A stretch of 64,000 bases of DNA from Synaphobranchus kaupii (lineage: Eukaryota; Chordata; Actinopteri; Anguilliformes; Synaphobranchidae). The position numbers were made by a program, and so were the translations under genes. Where the stretch lies: assembly GCA_029718625.1 (NCBI GenBank), contig CM056381.1:1509064-1573063 (forward strand). The letters are read 5' to 3'. This document shows, in pieces, positions 1 through 12,716 of the stretch. The stretch's first letter is position 1. Each line of letters opens with the position of its first letter. Below the pieces are notes generated by a model that saw only the letters and a program-made list of their open reading frames with translations, was not told the DNA's origin and searched no databases.

Positions 1-98
1 GGATATGAGTATTGGATATGAGGATTGGATATGAGTATTGGATATGAGTATTGGATATGAGTATTGGATATGAGTATTGGATATGAGTATTGGATATG
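1..98 (+). repeat. 13-bp tandem repeat (ggatatgagtatt), about 7.5 copies
   Basis: Units start at 1, 14, 27, 40 and so on, with one a/g variant in the second unit. The array is cut by the window edge. Confidence 0.95.
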
Positions 99-1189
99 CT
101 CAGCCCCGCATTGGGTGCCAAATAAATGTTTTTTAAAAAGTGCTTGCCATGGTGTATCGGAGGGTTAACTGGCAGCTCATCTCTCCAGCAGATAGAGAGC
201 GCATAACTCAGTAAAGCTGTGGTTTGTGCCGTGTTTTCTCACCACATTTCAAATGATTAAAAATACAAAGACTTACACATACAGGTTGTTTGTCGCGGTT
301 TTGACTCTGGGCCCTTTAATCAAATACATATCTGAACTTTATATCTGCCTGGGAGCCGTTTATTTACCCCTCCCCCCATTACAGGCAGGGAAGGGGGGCG
401 GGCAAATCCAAACCCAAAACAAATCACTATCAGGTACTGAAGGTGACACTAAACCTCGGAATGATTATTGGATAGTTATCCGTCACAGTGAAAAACGGCA
501 AAGAAAGTCCCATGGTGCCATGGTGTAATAGATCAGCTGGGATTGCTCAAAATCCATCAGCTGCCTCAGCTGTGGACGGCCGTTATCCATGCATAGGGTA
601 ATGGGTTCATTGGGGAGCTTCTCTGTTCTTAGATGGCTTTGAAGGTCAGGTGCGAATCTGCCATTTGACCTGTAATGACTTTGGCCCAGACAGATTGTGA
701 AAAGCCCTGGCGGTGAATGGTGTACTATAAAAACTCTGGAAGCATGAAGACACTGTGACTACTGCAATGTGCCAAGGACAACGAAGAGTGTTTAATGAAC
801 AACAGCATACATTACTACATATTGTCTGTAGGGTCCAGATGCAATGGCTCAATATGCAGATGTACAATGGCTCAATACGCTTCAGTATCTAGATAGTTTA
901 TCCCTTGCTAAAGTAATCCAGAGATTTCAACAGAGAACAAGAAAATTCTGAAACAGCCATAGTCTGGCATCATCTCTAAAAGTCAGACAAAGAAACAAAC
1001 AAAATCCTGTAATAAAAGCCGTCTTTCAACAAACGCTGACACGCAGTGAGAAAACTCCCAGAATCCACTTAAAACTCAGCTCCCCACTTTAATGTTGGTT
1101 CAAAAAAAAAAAAAAAATTTCTGTTTGCATTTAAAAAAAAAAATATTTACAGCCAAACGGAAAACCTGCAGAATGCTGCTCTTACACAC
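99..1189. other. Unique intron-like sequence, no gene seen
   Basis: AT-rich single-copy DNA with two A runs (about 1101-1115 and 1132-1143). Short frames on both strands have no recognisable protein signature. Confidence 0.6.
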
Positions 1190-1411
<222 letters not shown>

Positions 1412-1596
1412 TATTATCTATAAATATACGACAAATATATTGCCAATGGTTGTCAGTATAACAGGTGCACTGTAAATTCAGTTGTAAGGTAACTTCATCA
1501 GCGTTCATGGTACCAAAAGTTATGATTAAATTTTTGCACTATATTACGTACACTCAAAATGACGGGTAATAAAGAGGGGAAATTGTGGACTTGTGT

Positions 1597-1672
1597 GCAG
1601 GCCTGGTGCCTCTAACCCACGGGCTCAGTGCAGGCCTGGTGCCTCTAACCCACGGGCTCAGTGCAGGCACTG
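1597..1672 (+). repeat. 33-bp direct repeat, 2 copies plus a partial
   Basis: gcaggcctggtgcctctaac and the following 13 bases are repeated exactly at 1597 and 1630; a third copy breaks off after gcaggc. Confidence 0.9.
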
Positions 1673-1771
1673 GAGTGAGGAAATAATTGCTTTCTGCTGA
1701 TAACAGCAGTCTTCATCACCCACTTTCATTCTTCTGTTGACACGTCTTCTCTGTCTGCTAAAAGAGCAGCA

Positions 1772-2486
1772 CCCCCCCCCCCCCCCCCAGTCAGACGCAG
1801 TCAGTCACAGTCACAGCCCTGGGGTTAAACACAGTCAGGCGCAGTCAGTCACAGTCACAGTCCTGGGGTTAAACACAGTCAGACGCAGTCAGTCACAGTC
1901 ACAGCCCTGGGGTTAAACACAGTCAGACGCAGTCAGTCACAGTCACAGCCCTGGGGTTAAACACAGTCAGACGCAGTCAGTCACAGTCACAGCCCTGGGG
2001 TTAAACACAGTCAGACGCAGTCAGTCACAGTCACAGCCCTGGGGTTAAACACAGTCAGACGCAGTCAGTCACAGTCACAGCCCTGGGGTTAAACACAGTC
2101 AGACGCAGTCAGTCACAGTCACAGCCCTGGGGTTAAACACAGTCAGACGCAGTCAGTCACAGTCACAGCCCTGGGGTTAAACACAGTCAGGCGCAGTCAG
2201 TCAGTCACAGCCCTGGGGTTAAACACAGTCAGACGCAGTCAGTCACAGTCACAGCCCTGGGGTTAAACACAGTCAGACGCAGTCAGTCACAGTCACAGCC
2301 CTGGGGTTAAACACAGTCAGGCGCAGTCAGTCACAGTCACAGCCCTGGGGTTAAACACAGTCAGACACAATCAGTCACAGTCACAGCTCTGGGGTTAAAC
2401 ACAGTCAGACGCAGTCAGTCACAGTCACAGCCCTGGGGTTAAACACAGTCAGGCGCAGTCAGTCGCAGTCACAGTCCTGGGGTTAA
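1772..2486 (+). repeat. C run plus 44-bp minisatellite, about 16 copies
   Basis: A run of about 17 C is followed by units of 44 bp containing cagtcagacgcagtcagtca and ccctggggttaaaca. Variants include cagacg/caggcg and one unit lacking a cacagt step. The unit is itself built of cagtca/cacagt steps. Confidence 0.97.
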
Positions 2487-3587
2487 TCAACATTTGTTCT
2501 TAACAATAAATAAATAAACGTGCTAGTTTTTTTTTTCCTTCGTCACAGTTGGGAGTGATTTTGGGTTATTACTGAACTCACAAAGGTGTGTTTGTGAAAA
2601 TCAGCAGCTTGCTTTCATGCGTAAGTTGATGCTAAGGATACACTTTGACCAAATTTAATAAAAGACACCGTCACAGCCATGACAGGAGACTGACCCTGTG
2701 CCGGCAAACTCTACCCAAAACCAAACACTAACCATCACAAACAAAAACGCAAAACTGACCTGAGATCAGTGCTCACAGGTAACTTCCACCTGCAGTGTGT
2801 AACCCGAGCCCCGGCCCAGGAGAGCCGCAGGGCCCTATAGAAGTGAATGGAGAGCGACAAATACCCTCTTCTGCATTATCACCCCCGGGGAGCACAGAGC
2901 AACTAACTAACATATTTCACCACCATTTGGACTGGTATCATGGCCAGGTAACTACACAACCCAAAGTTCTACCAAAGTTGTGTTGTGCATTAAGAAAAAT
3001 CTGTGCCATTGCATTGAGGAGTGTGAACGAGCAGGGAGAGGCACACACATCCTGCAACACGGACAGACCTGTGCATCATCAGGGACATAAAGAGGGGTCT
3101 CGGGCTCCAGGCGGTGTTTAAAAATGGCTTTAAGACACTGAGGGATAGGTGGAAGAGGGATGAGAAAACAGAGGGAGGAAACAGAGACATAAAAAGAGCC
3201 CTTTAGCTCTTCATCGCTCTTCAAGAAGCTAGAAAGAGGGGACCCCACCCCCCAACCCCACCCCCCAGTTAATTCCTGCTCTTTATCACCAAGCCCTTTG
3301 TGTAGCACAGCACAGCACAGCATCTGGAGCTCAGCTGTGTCCAGGCAGCAGCATGAGGCTCTCGCTCTCTCTCCCTCGCTCTCCCTCGCTCTCTCTCTCT
3401 AACTCCCCCCCTAGTGGAGATGCTGTTGAAGTGATTAAAAACCCAAACTGCAGCTTTCACCCAGAAGCAGGACCCAACAGATAACTTTCAAAACAGCCTC
3501 ATCTTTCAGAAAAACGACCCGCGGACCAACATAACCATCCCATCTGTCTGCCTGTGGAAGCCTGTCAAATCAAATAAGCAGCCACCG
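2487..3587. other. Unique intron-like sequence with a short CT tract
   Basis: No coding signal was recognised. 3355-3405 is a ctct/ccctcg pyrimidine tract. The 123-aa minus-strand frame at 2952-3323 has low-complexity ends and no family resemblance. Confidence 0.55.
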
Positions 3588-3708
3588 AGAGGAGGAGCCA
3601 ACGAGAGGAGGAGCCAACGAGAGGAGGAACCAACGAGAGGAGGAGCCAACGAGAGGAGGAGCCAACGAGAGGAGGAACCAACGAGAGGAGGAGCCAATGA
3701 GAGGAGGG
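3588..3708 (+). repeat. 16-bp tandem repeat (gagaggaggagccaac), about 7.5 copies
   Basis: Units are spaced 16 bp (acgag at 3601, 3617, 3633), with gagcc/gaacc variants in roughly every third unit. Confidence 0.93.
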
Positions 3709-3903
3709 GTGTGGGGCTGATGTTCGGCTTTCTTTACCATATGCACCCCCACATAACCACATGTACAGATTACAGTAACTTAGATAAGGCTCTGCCCACA
3801 GGCTCAGATCTTTGTGTGAATATCTATCTTCACTGCCACAAGACCATATTCAGATTAACAATAAAGTCCTATCACAATGTATTAGGAGCCAAAAATGCTG
3901 TTT

Positions 3904-4233
3904 CTGTCAGAGAGGAGATGCCCGTGACTGTGGTCCGATAGTGACAGAGAGGAGATGCCCGTGACTGTGGTCCAATAGTGACAGAGAGGAGATGCCCGTG
4001 ACTGTGGTCCAATAGTGACAGAGAGGAGATGCCCGTGACTGGGGTCCAATAGTGACAGAGAGGAGATGCCCGTGACTGGGGTCCAATAGTGACAGAGAGG
4101 AGATGCCCGTGACTGGGGTCCAATAGTGACAGAGAGGAGATGCCCGTGACTGTGGTCCGATAGTGACAGAGACGAGATGCCCGTGACTGTGGTCCGATAG
4201 TGACAGAGAGGAGATGCCTGTGACTGTGGTGCA
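3904..4233 (+). repeat. 37-bp minisatellite, about 9 copies
   Basis: The unit contains gacagagaggagatgcccgt and gactgtggtccaatagt. Copies differ at ccgata/ccaata (a CpG transition) and tgtgg/tgggg. Confidence 0.95.
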
Positions 4234-4531
4234 ATATAATATTTCATACAGAAAGGCTCACGGTCCATCGGTGTGCTATCTGGGTTGTGATGATTAAATA
4301 ATGACAAACTACAGCCACGGTCCTCCTGTGGTCGGGCCTCTGGGCATGGAACAGTGATAACGGTGAGATTGGGCCCAGCCCAGCGCAGGAGCGATCGCTG
4401 TAAACACACTGAATTATTGTGTGTGGGAAATAACACGCTCGGGTCCCTTCCCCATCCGCAGTCATCACGCTAACACTGAAGCAAGGTGCGGCCAACGAAT
4501 ACAACAACAAACCTTTCATTTGCATTAACAG

Positions 4532-4546
4532 GGACAGAGAGAGAGA

Positions 4547-4592
<46 letters not shown>

Positions 4593-4644
4593 AAGACAAA
4601 CAGAGAAAGACAGAGAGAGAGAGAGAAAGAGAGAGACAGAGAGA
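4532..4644 (+). repeat. GA-rich microsatellite
   Basis: (ga)n with caga/gaaa interruptions; purine-only over most of its length. Confidence 0.95.
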
Positions 4645-4867
4645 TTCCCCTGGGCTTGTACGATAAATCTGCACATGGCAGAGATTACAGATTACTTGGG
4701 ACTAAAAGTCATTAAAAGGCAGTGATCAGGACAACAGCGAGCTCTCCACTGAATATCAGCAACTGGGGCCCATGGCAACAACATAGTGACTGTTTTATTA
4801 TTGTTGTTTTTGTGCGATTCGGACACATTAAAAGCCACCAGTGATCGATTTATTCCTGACCTGACCC

Positions 4868-5182
4868 ACGCCTGTGATCCACACCTGATCCACACCTGAG
4901 CCACACCTGAGCCACACCTGAGCCACACCTGAGCCACACCTGAGCCACACCTGATCCACACCTGATCCACACCTGAGCCACACCTGATCCACACCTGAGC
5001 CACACCTGAGCCACACCTGAGCCACACCTGAGCCACACCTGAGCCACACCTGATCCACACCTGAGCCACACCTGATCCACACCTGATCCACACCTGAGCC
5101 ACACCTGAGCCACACCTGATCCACACCTGAGCCACACCTGATCCACACCTGAGCCACACCTGAGCCACACCTGAGCCACACC
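4868..5182 (+). repeat. 11-bp minisatellite (gccacacctga / tccacacctga), about 28 copies
   Basis: Units are spaced exactly 11 bp with gagcc/gatcc as the main variant. Each unit carries CACCTG, an E-box of the Snail/ZEB type. A short gatggt repeat follows at 5206-5222. Confidence 0.96.
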
Positions 5183-5183
5183 G

Positions 5184-5728
5184 CATGAGCGGTGTGCAAT
5201 TTGTGATGGTGATGGTGATGGCGGATTTTCATGGTTTGCAATTTTACCAGTTTATTCCAGATAATAAATGCATAAATAAATGAAACTAACAAATAAAGAT
5301 GTTTGAAGTGACTGGTTGCAATACTAGGAAGCAAGAGGTTTACAAAGAGATCTGCAGCCCCCTAAATATGAACTTATACTTTTTAAAACCCTTTTAACTT
5401 TTGTAAAGAAATTCCTGCTCAAATAATAATTGTATTTATAATTCACCCGTCAGGCACTTTTCCCAGTCAAATAGAGCACAACACACTTTGGGCTAAATAA
5501 AAATATTCAAATGGACTTTTCTAAAGGATGAATGTTTATAATGGCGAGGTGTTAAAATGCCTGGTTGTATGATTAATAAATACATGTGATCTGTTACAAC
5601 GATAAAGCTGTTTGCTGAGTAACTTGTAAAAAAAAAGCAATAAATAATCAATAAATTTACATTTGTGGCTGCCAGTGATTTGATATTTCTCACACAGATC
5701 ACCCAGTGAGAAACATGACTAGTGTGAT
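5184..5728. other. Unique AT-rich sequence, no gene seen
   Basis: Contains only short frames and an A run near 5628. Nothing was recognised. Confidence 0.55.
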
Positions 5729-5780
5729 ACATACACATACATACATACATACATACATACACACACATACACACACACAT

Positions 5781-5847
<67 letters not shown>

Positions 5848-5883
5848 CAGTATATATACACACACACACACATACACATATAC

Positions 5884-5916
<33 letters not shown>

Positions 5917-5935
5917 TACACATATATATACATAC

Positions 5936-5988
<53 letters not shown>

Positions 5989-6060
5989 TACATACATATA
6001 CACACACACATACACATATACATACATACATATACACACACACGCACACATACATACATA
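5729..6060 (+). repeat. Compound microsatellite (CATA)n (CA)n (TA)n
   Basis: Blocks of cata, ca and ta alternate over 330 bp, followed by a (gt)n tract at 6080-6100 in the opposite sense. All long frames here are repeat artefacts. Confidence 0.97.
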
Positions 6061-6100
6061 TGCCATTTGATTCTGAGTGTCTGTGTGTGTGTGTGTGTGT

Positions 6101-7211
6101 TATTTTACATATATATGTTGCGATTGACTCCAAGAGTGTTCTTTATCATTGTATTTATTCCCTGCTGTTTATAAACCTATTAAATGTGCTTCAATCTGCT
6201 AAAACGACGTTGTTGATGTTCTTAGCATAATGAAACGGTTTTCCTACATCAGAGACGAAAAGGACGTGGTCTGTGACACGCTGCCAAGTCTACTGCAATG
6301 AAGGTTGTTCTGAATCCAGTCAGTACGCTAATCACTCCAGTAAGCAAGTTTGAAATGAGTTCCCTGAGCTGAGTTCCCAAAGCAGGGTCTAATTGGACCA
6401 ATCAAACCCATCTAAATGTACCTTTCACAACTGCATTCCTTCCTTCATTCGACATTCCGGGGAAGTTCTCTGCACAATGTTCCGCGCTGCTGATATTTAA
6501 CACGATGCTGTCATCAATTATATTTGAGTGAGGAAAGAACAAATGGATTAAAATATTTTGAATTAAAGAATATATTGCGTGCCATCATGATTATGGATTT
6601 AATATTTGTTTGAAGAAACAAACCAAAGTTGGAGTCATGTCACTGTAACATTCTAAATATATATAAATATACGTATATCCTAACATATAAAACTTCCTGA
6701 CTGACAGTGTTAACGCTGATAGTTTGACATCTAAGCTTACCCACCACACCATATTAGAGTCCCTGTATTCAGGACAATATGAGTCAAACCTGATCAATCA
6801 TGGGAAAAGTGTTACAAACCCGTCTTTGGTAAAAGCTTTATCTGCCTAACGGTCACTAAAAAGCGTGGGACATAGCCAAATGTAGCAGTTTATACAGGTA
6901 TATGCCTACAAAACCTATTCTTTGGCATTTGATACAACCCATTGCCTCCAGCACTCTACTGTACCGTCATGCTAATCTCCCTTGTGAAATGAACGCACCC
7001 AAGGCGTCAGATGAGACTGACAGCTTGGCTGATTGTAAGTAATTCTCATACAATGTGCAGCTGCCTCAGAGTAAAAGCATTTCTCTCTTTCTCTAAAGCT
7101 GGTAATCCAAACAAACCCCAGGCACTCAAACACATCTACACATTTTTAATTGATCCTGTCAACAGGCAGACAGACAGACAGGCTGAGCTCCCTGTCACCG
7201 TGGTGATAACA
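6101..7211. other. Unique AT-rich intron-like sequence
   Basis: No exon or RNA gene was recognised. A cagacagacagacagg tract lies at 7165-7181, just before the 31-bp array. Confidence 0.55.
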
Positions 7212-9378
7212 ATCACTACATCAGTACCGTCAGAACCAACCCATCACTACATCAGTACCATCAGCACCAACCCATCACTACATCAGTACCATCAGAACCA
7301 ACCCATCACTACATCAGTACCTTCAGCACCAACCCATCACTACATCAGTACCATCAGCACCAACCCATCACTACATCAGTACCATCAGCACCAACCCATC
7401 ACTACATCAGTACCGTCAGAACCAACCCATCACTACATCAGTACCATCAGCACCAACCCATCACTACATCAGTACCATCAGAACCAACCCATCACTACAT
7501 CAGTACCATCAGAACCAACCCATCACTACATCAGTACCATCAGCACCAACCCATCACTACATCAGTACCATCAGCACCAACCCATCACTACATCAGTACC
7601 ATCAGCACCAACCCATCAACACATCAGTACCATCAGCACCAACCCATCACTACATCAGTACCGTCAGAACCAACCCATCACTACATCAGTACCATCAGAA
7701 CCAACCCATCACTACATCAGTACCTTCAGAACCAACCCATCACTACATCAGTACCGTCAGAACCAAACCATCACTACATCAGTACCATCAGCACCAACCC
7801 ATCACTACATCAGTACCATCAGCACCAACCCATCACTACATCAGTACCTTCAGCACCAACCCATCACTACATCAGTACCATCAGCACCAACCCATCACTA
7901 CATCAGTACCATCAGCACCAACCCATCACTACATCAGTACCGTCAGAACCAACCCATCACTACATCAGTACCATCAGCACCAACCCATCACTACATCAGT
8001 ACCATCAGCACCAACCCATCAACACATCAGTACCATCAGCACCAACCCATCACTACATCAGTACCGTCAGAACCAACCCATCACTACATCAGTACCATCA
8101 GAACCAACCCATCACTACATCAGTACCTTCAGAACCAACCCATCACTACATCAGTACCGTCAGAACCAAACCATCACTACATCAGTACCATCAGCACCAA
8201 CCCATCACTACATCAGTACCATCAGCACCAACCCATCACTACATCAGTACCATCAGCACCAACCCATCACTACATCAGTACCTTCAGCACCAACCCATCA
8301 CTACATCAGTACCATCAGCACCAACCCATCACTACATCAGTACCATCAGCACCAACCCATCACTACATCAGTACCATCAGCACCAACCCATCAACACATC
8401 AGTACCATCAGCACCAACCCATCACTACATCAGTACCGTCAGAACCAACCCATCACTACATCAGTACCATCAGAACCAACCCATCACTACATCAGTACCT
8501 TCAGAACCAACCCATCACTACATCAGTACCGTCAGAACCAAACCATCACTACATCAGTACCATCAGCACCAACCCATCACTACATCAGTACCTTCAGAAC
8601 CAACCCATCACTACATCAGTACCTTCAGAACCAACCCATCACTACATCAGTACCGTCAGAACCAAACCATCACTACATCAGTACCATCAGCACCAACCCA
8701 TCACTACATCAGTACCATCAGCACCAACCCATCACTACATCAGTACCATCAGCACCAACCCATCACTACATCAGTACCATCAGCACCAACCCATCACTAC
8801 ATCAGTACCATCAGCACCAAACCATCACTACATCAGTACCTTCAGCACCAACCCATCACTACATCAGTACCATCAGCACCAACCCATCACTACATCAGTA
8901 CCATCAGCACCAACCCATCACTACATCAGTACCTTCAGCACCAACCCATCACTACATCAGTACCATCAGCACCAACCCATCACTACATCAGTACCATCAG
9001 CACCAAACCATCACTACATCAGTACCTTCAGCACCAACCCATCACTACATCAGTACCATCAGAACCAACCCATCACTACATCAGTACCATCAGCACCAAC
9101 CCATCACTACATCAGTACCTTCAGCACCAACCCATCACTACATCAGTACCATCAGAACCAACCCATCACTACATCAGTACCATCAGCACCAACCCATCAC
9201 TACATCAGTACCTTCAGCACCAACCCATCACTACATCAGTACCATCAGAACCAACCCATCACTACATCAGTACCATCAGCACCAACCCATCACTACATCA
9301 GTACCATCAGCACCAACCCATCACTACATCAGTACCATCAGCACCAACCCATCACTACATCAGTACCTTCAGAACCAC
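7212..9378 (+). repeat. 31-bp minisatellite, about 70 copies (2.17 kb)
   Basis: The unit is catcactacatcagtaccat followed by cagcaccaacc. Variants are taccatcag/taccgtcag/taccttcag, cagcacc/cagaacc, accaacc/accaaac, and catcaacac for catcactac. The rare catcaac variant recurs at 7614, 8017 and 8389, exactly 13 and 12 units apart and followed by the same order of variants. This shows higher-order units of about 12-13 repeats. Three units make 93 bp with no stop, which creates an 810-codon frame that is not a gene. Confidence 0.97.
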
Positions 9379-9803
9379 TTTCTTTACTGTCTGTTAGTTA
9401 TTTCTTTCTTTTTTTTCCAAAAAGAAATTGTGTAATTCTGTGATTGTTCTTGCAGCCATTCCAAATATTAAATCCCCCCCCCCCACTTCCAAAACTTGTA
9501 GATTTGAATGATGAACTAAGCTCTACATTTCTTTCTAATTTTAATGAGACTTCTTATGACTGAATTAACTTGCAGCCATCAGACTGCGAGTGTTGTGGCT
9601 GTGTTTCTGAAGGCATTCTGCAGAGTAAAAGAGTGACAGTACATATGCCTGGCTCTTCTCCCAGAACCAGCCCTGCAAATATCCTTTTTTTCTCTCTTCT
9701 GTTCACTTGAGGAATCCAGACACTTACAAACACAAAGAAGAGCTTTCAGTGAGGAAAGCAACAATGACGTCAGCGGAGTGCTAATGAGGAGCGTGAGATA
9801 GTA
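9379..9803. other. Unique spacer between the 31-bp and 35-bp arrays
   Basis: Contains a C run (9475-9484) and T-rich tracts. No gene was recognised. Confidence 0.5.
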
Positions 9804-11230
9804 TGTCAGCGTGCGGAGAGCGTAGAGCCGTGAGAGTGTGTCAGAATGCAGAGAGCGTAGAGCCGTGAGAGTGTGTCAGAATGCAGAGAGCGTAGAGCCG
9901 TGAGAGTGTGTCAGCATGCGGAGAGCGTAGAGCCGTGGGAGTGTGTCAGCATGCGGATAGCGTAGAGCCGTGGGAGTGTGACAGAATGCGGAGAGCGTAG
10001 AGCCGTGAGAGTGTGTCAGCATGCGGAGAGCGTAGAGCCGTGAGAGTGTGTCCGCATCCGGAGAGCGTAGAGCCATGAGAGTGTGTCAGAATGCAGAGAG
10101 CGTAGAGCCGTGGGAGTGTGTCAGCATGCGGATAGTGTAGAGCCGTGGGAGTGTGTCAGCATGCGGATAGCGTAGAGCCGTGGGAGTGTGTCAGCATGCG
10201 GATAGCGTAGAGCCGTGGGAGTGTGTCAGCATGCGGATAGCGTAGAGCCGTGGGAGTGTGTCAGCATGCGGATAGCGTAGAGCCGTGGGAGTGTCAGCAT
10301 GTGGAGAGCGTAGAGCCGTGGGAGTGTGTCAGCATGCGGAGAGCGTAGAGCCGGGAGAGTGTGTCAGCGTGCGGAGAGCGTAGAGCCGGGAGAGTGTGTC
10401 AGCGTGCGGAGAGCGTAGAGCCAGGAGAGTGTGTCAGCATGCGGAGAGCGTAGAGCCGTGAGAGTGTGTCAGAATGCAGAGAGCGTAGAGCCAGGAGAGT
10501 GTGTCAGCATGTGGAGAGCGTAGAGCCAGGAGAGTGTGTCAGCATGCGGAGAGCGTAGAGCCAGGAGAGTGTGTCAGCATGCGGAGAGCGTAGAGCCGTG
10601 GGAGTGTGTCAGCATGTGGAGAGCGTAGAGCCGTGGGAGTGTGTCAGCATGCGGAGAGCGTAGAGCCAGGAGAGTGTGTCAGCGTGCGGAGAGCGTAGAG
10701 CCGGGAGAGTGTGTCAGCATGTGGAGAGCGTAGAGCCAGGAGAGTGTGTCAGCATGCGGAGAGCGTAGAGCCGTGAGAGTGTGTCAGCATGTGGAGAGCG
10801 TAGAGCCAGGAGAGTGTGTCAGCGTGCGGAGAGCGTAGAGCCGTGAGAGTGTGTCAGAATGCAGAGAGCGTAGAGCCGTGAGAGTGTGTCAGCATGTGGA
10901 GAGTGTAGAGCCGTGAGAGTGTGTCAGCATGCGGAGAGCGTAGAGCCATGAGAGTGTGTCAGAATGCAGAGAGCGTAGAGCCGTGGGAGTGTGTCAGCAT
11001 GCGGATAGTGTAGAGCCGTGGGAGTGTGTCAGCATGCGGATAGCGTAGAGCCGTGGGAGTGTGTCAGCATGCGGATAGCGTAGAGCCGTGGGAGTGTGTC
11101 AGCATGCGGATAGCGTAGAGCCAGGAGAGTGTGTCAGCGTGCGGAGAGCGTAGAGCCAGGAGAGTGTGTCAGCGTGCGGAGAGCGTAGAGCCATGAGAGT
11201 GTGTCAGCGTGCGGAGAGCGTAGAGCCGGG
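9804..11230 (+). repeat. 35-bp CpG-rich minisatellite, about 41 copies
   Basis: The unit is agagcgtagagccgtgagag followed by tgtgtcagcatgcgg. Each full unit has three to four CpGs. Most differences between copies sit at those CpGs: gcatgcgg/gcatgtgg, gagccgtg/gagccatg, agcgtag/agtgtag. A second variable site is gtgagag/gtgggag/caggagag. Confidence 0.97.
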
Positions 11231-11799
11231 CTGATTCACGCTACGCTGTGGAACAGGACGCAGGAGCTCAACACACATCTGCACTCTACACTTCTCAGCC
11301 CTTCCTTCTCTAACCTCTGCGGCTATAGATTTCCCATGAGCTCTAAGCAAAGCCTTGAGCTTCCGAGTTTAAAAGAGTTTGAAATAAACAGCTGCTCCGG
11401 CTCCTGAAACCTTAACAGAAGAGTCTTAAGAACGTCTGCCCTGCAGCAGGCAGAGACGTGAGAACTAGGCTGCATTTATCTGCAGCTTCATCTTATAACA
11501 ACAGTTATAACAAGGTGCATTACAGGTAACACTGTAATTAAAGTGTTATTACTGTGAGAACCTTTGGATAGGTAGGTCGCACAGGTATGGAAGCATGTAC
11601 ACTGCAATTTAGCTTAAATACAGTATTCTTTCTTTTTTAAAATAATATTACACTCATTGTGTAGCTATAATGCTAAATATAAGTTCATATGCAGTAATTA
11701 ACCAGTTACCATATTGTATTGTTTAGCAGAAGTGGTCGGACACATTTTTTTAAATCAGTGTGAAGTGAGACTTGCTTTTGTTTTTAATGCTTCAGTGCT
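11231..11799. other. Unique AT-rich sequence
   Basis: No gene was recognised. Contains scattered homeodomain-type taat motifs (gtaattaaag near 11532, gcagtaattaacc near 11691). Confidence 0.5.
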
Positions 11800-11888
11800 G
11801 ATAAGGAGCTTGATTAGGAGCTTGATTAGGAGTTTGATTAGGAGCTTGATTAGGAGCTTGATTAGGAGCTTGATTAGGAGCTTGATAA
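11800..11888 (+). repeat. 12-bp tandem repeat (ggagcttgatta), about 7 copies
   Basis: Exact 12-bp spacing (11805, 11817 and so on). One unit has gtttga. It gives a fake LIRS repeat frame. Confidence 0.95.
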
Positions 11889-12716
11889 GGTCTAATTGCA
11901 TAAGCTACCAGCTTCAAACCCATTCATTGGACAAGACAGTCCATAACTCTGAGGTTCAGATGTACATATACAGATAAGTTAAAGGCTTTGCACTGCGGGT
12001 TTAAACCACATATCCAGGTTTAATATTCCCACTGACAGCATTAATATTGCCACCAGCGCTCGGGCAATGTGACAATGTTCGGCACAGAACCCCCTCAGCC
12101 AACCCGGTCCTTTAAAAGCCTATGACTCTGACATTAAGAGAGCCAGTGGTGTGTGAAGTTGGATGGTTTGTTGTTGTTTTTTGTGAGTAAAATAGAAAGA
12201 AGAAGGCAGTTTAGCTTGAGAGCACGCAATGAGCCCAATGCACTTTTAAATGCTTGCAAGCAAAAGCCACAGCTCTGTGTGACTCTTACCAGCTGTGATG
12301 AAATTCATACATGCTGAGACTGCCAGTGATTCTGGTTGTCATGGCTGCAAGTGGGTCTTGCAGAGGAGAAGTGGGCATTCGTCCCACGACAGAGAGAGAG
12401 AGAGGGAGGGGGTCTGAATGGCAGAGGAGGATGATTGGAGAGAGCCGAATAGGTTAGGGGGTCATGGGGTCAGAGGTCGGGGGGTCAAGGTATTTTGAGA
12501 AATGAGAGAAGGGAAGTGTGCCGGGGGGAGTGCGCAATCGTTTCTCTTATGAAACTGTAATGGCTGTAATTTATGGACTGCTAAGGACAAATGCTAATTA
12601 ACCTGCCTGACCAGGGAAACGTTCACAAAGACACTCTATTTTCCTTTCTCTTTCTCACAGGCCGGGGAGCCCATGAATCATGACTACCCCTGCGGGGCAC
12701 ACCCACTGGGTACATG
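11889..12716. other. Unique sequence with a possible conserved non-coding element
   Basis: 12540-12600 reads like non-repetitive regulatory DNA (gtaatggctgtaatttatgg, aatgctaattaacc). A pyrimidine tract ending in ctttctcacag follows at 12641-12660. It would be an acceptor on the plus strand, but no matching exon follows. Confidence 0.4.

Noticed and set aside
7011..9443. 810-codon plus-strand open frame (THHYISTISTNPSLHQYHQ repeats)
   Set aside because: It is the translation of the 31-bp array. 31 is not a multiple of 3, so all frames are cycled, and the unit simply lacks stops. Its start and end in unique DNA have no gene signals.
12641..12664. Strong acceptor-like tract (ctttctctttctcacag) on the plus strand
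   Set aside because: No coding sequence follows and the host gene runs on the other strand; likely a chance pyrimidine tract.
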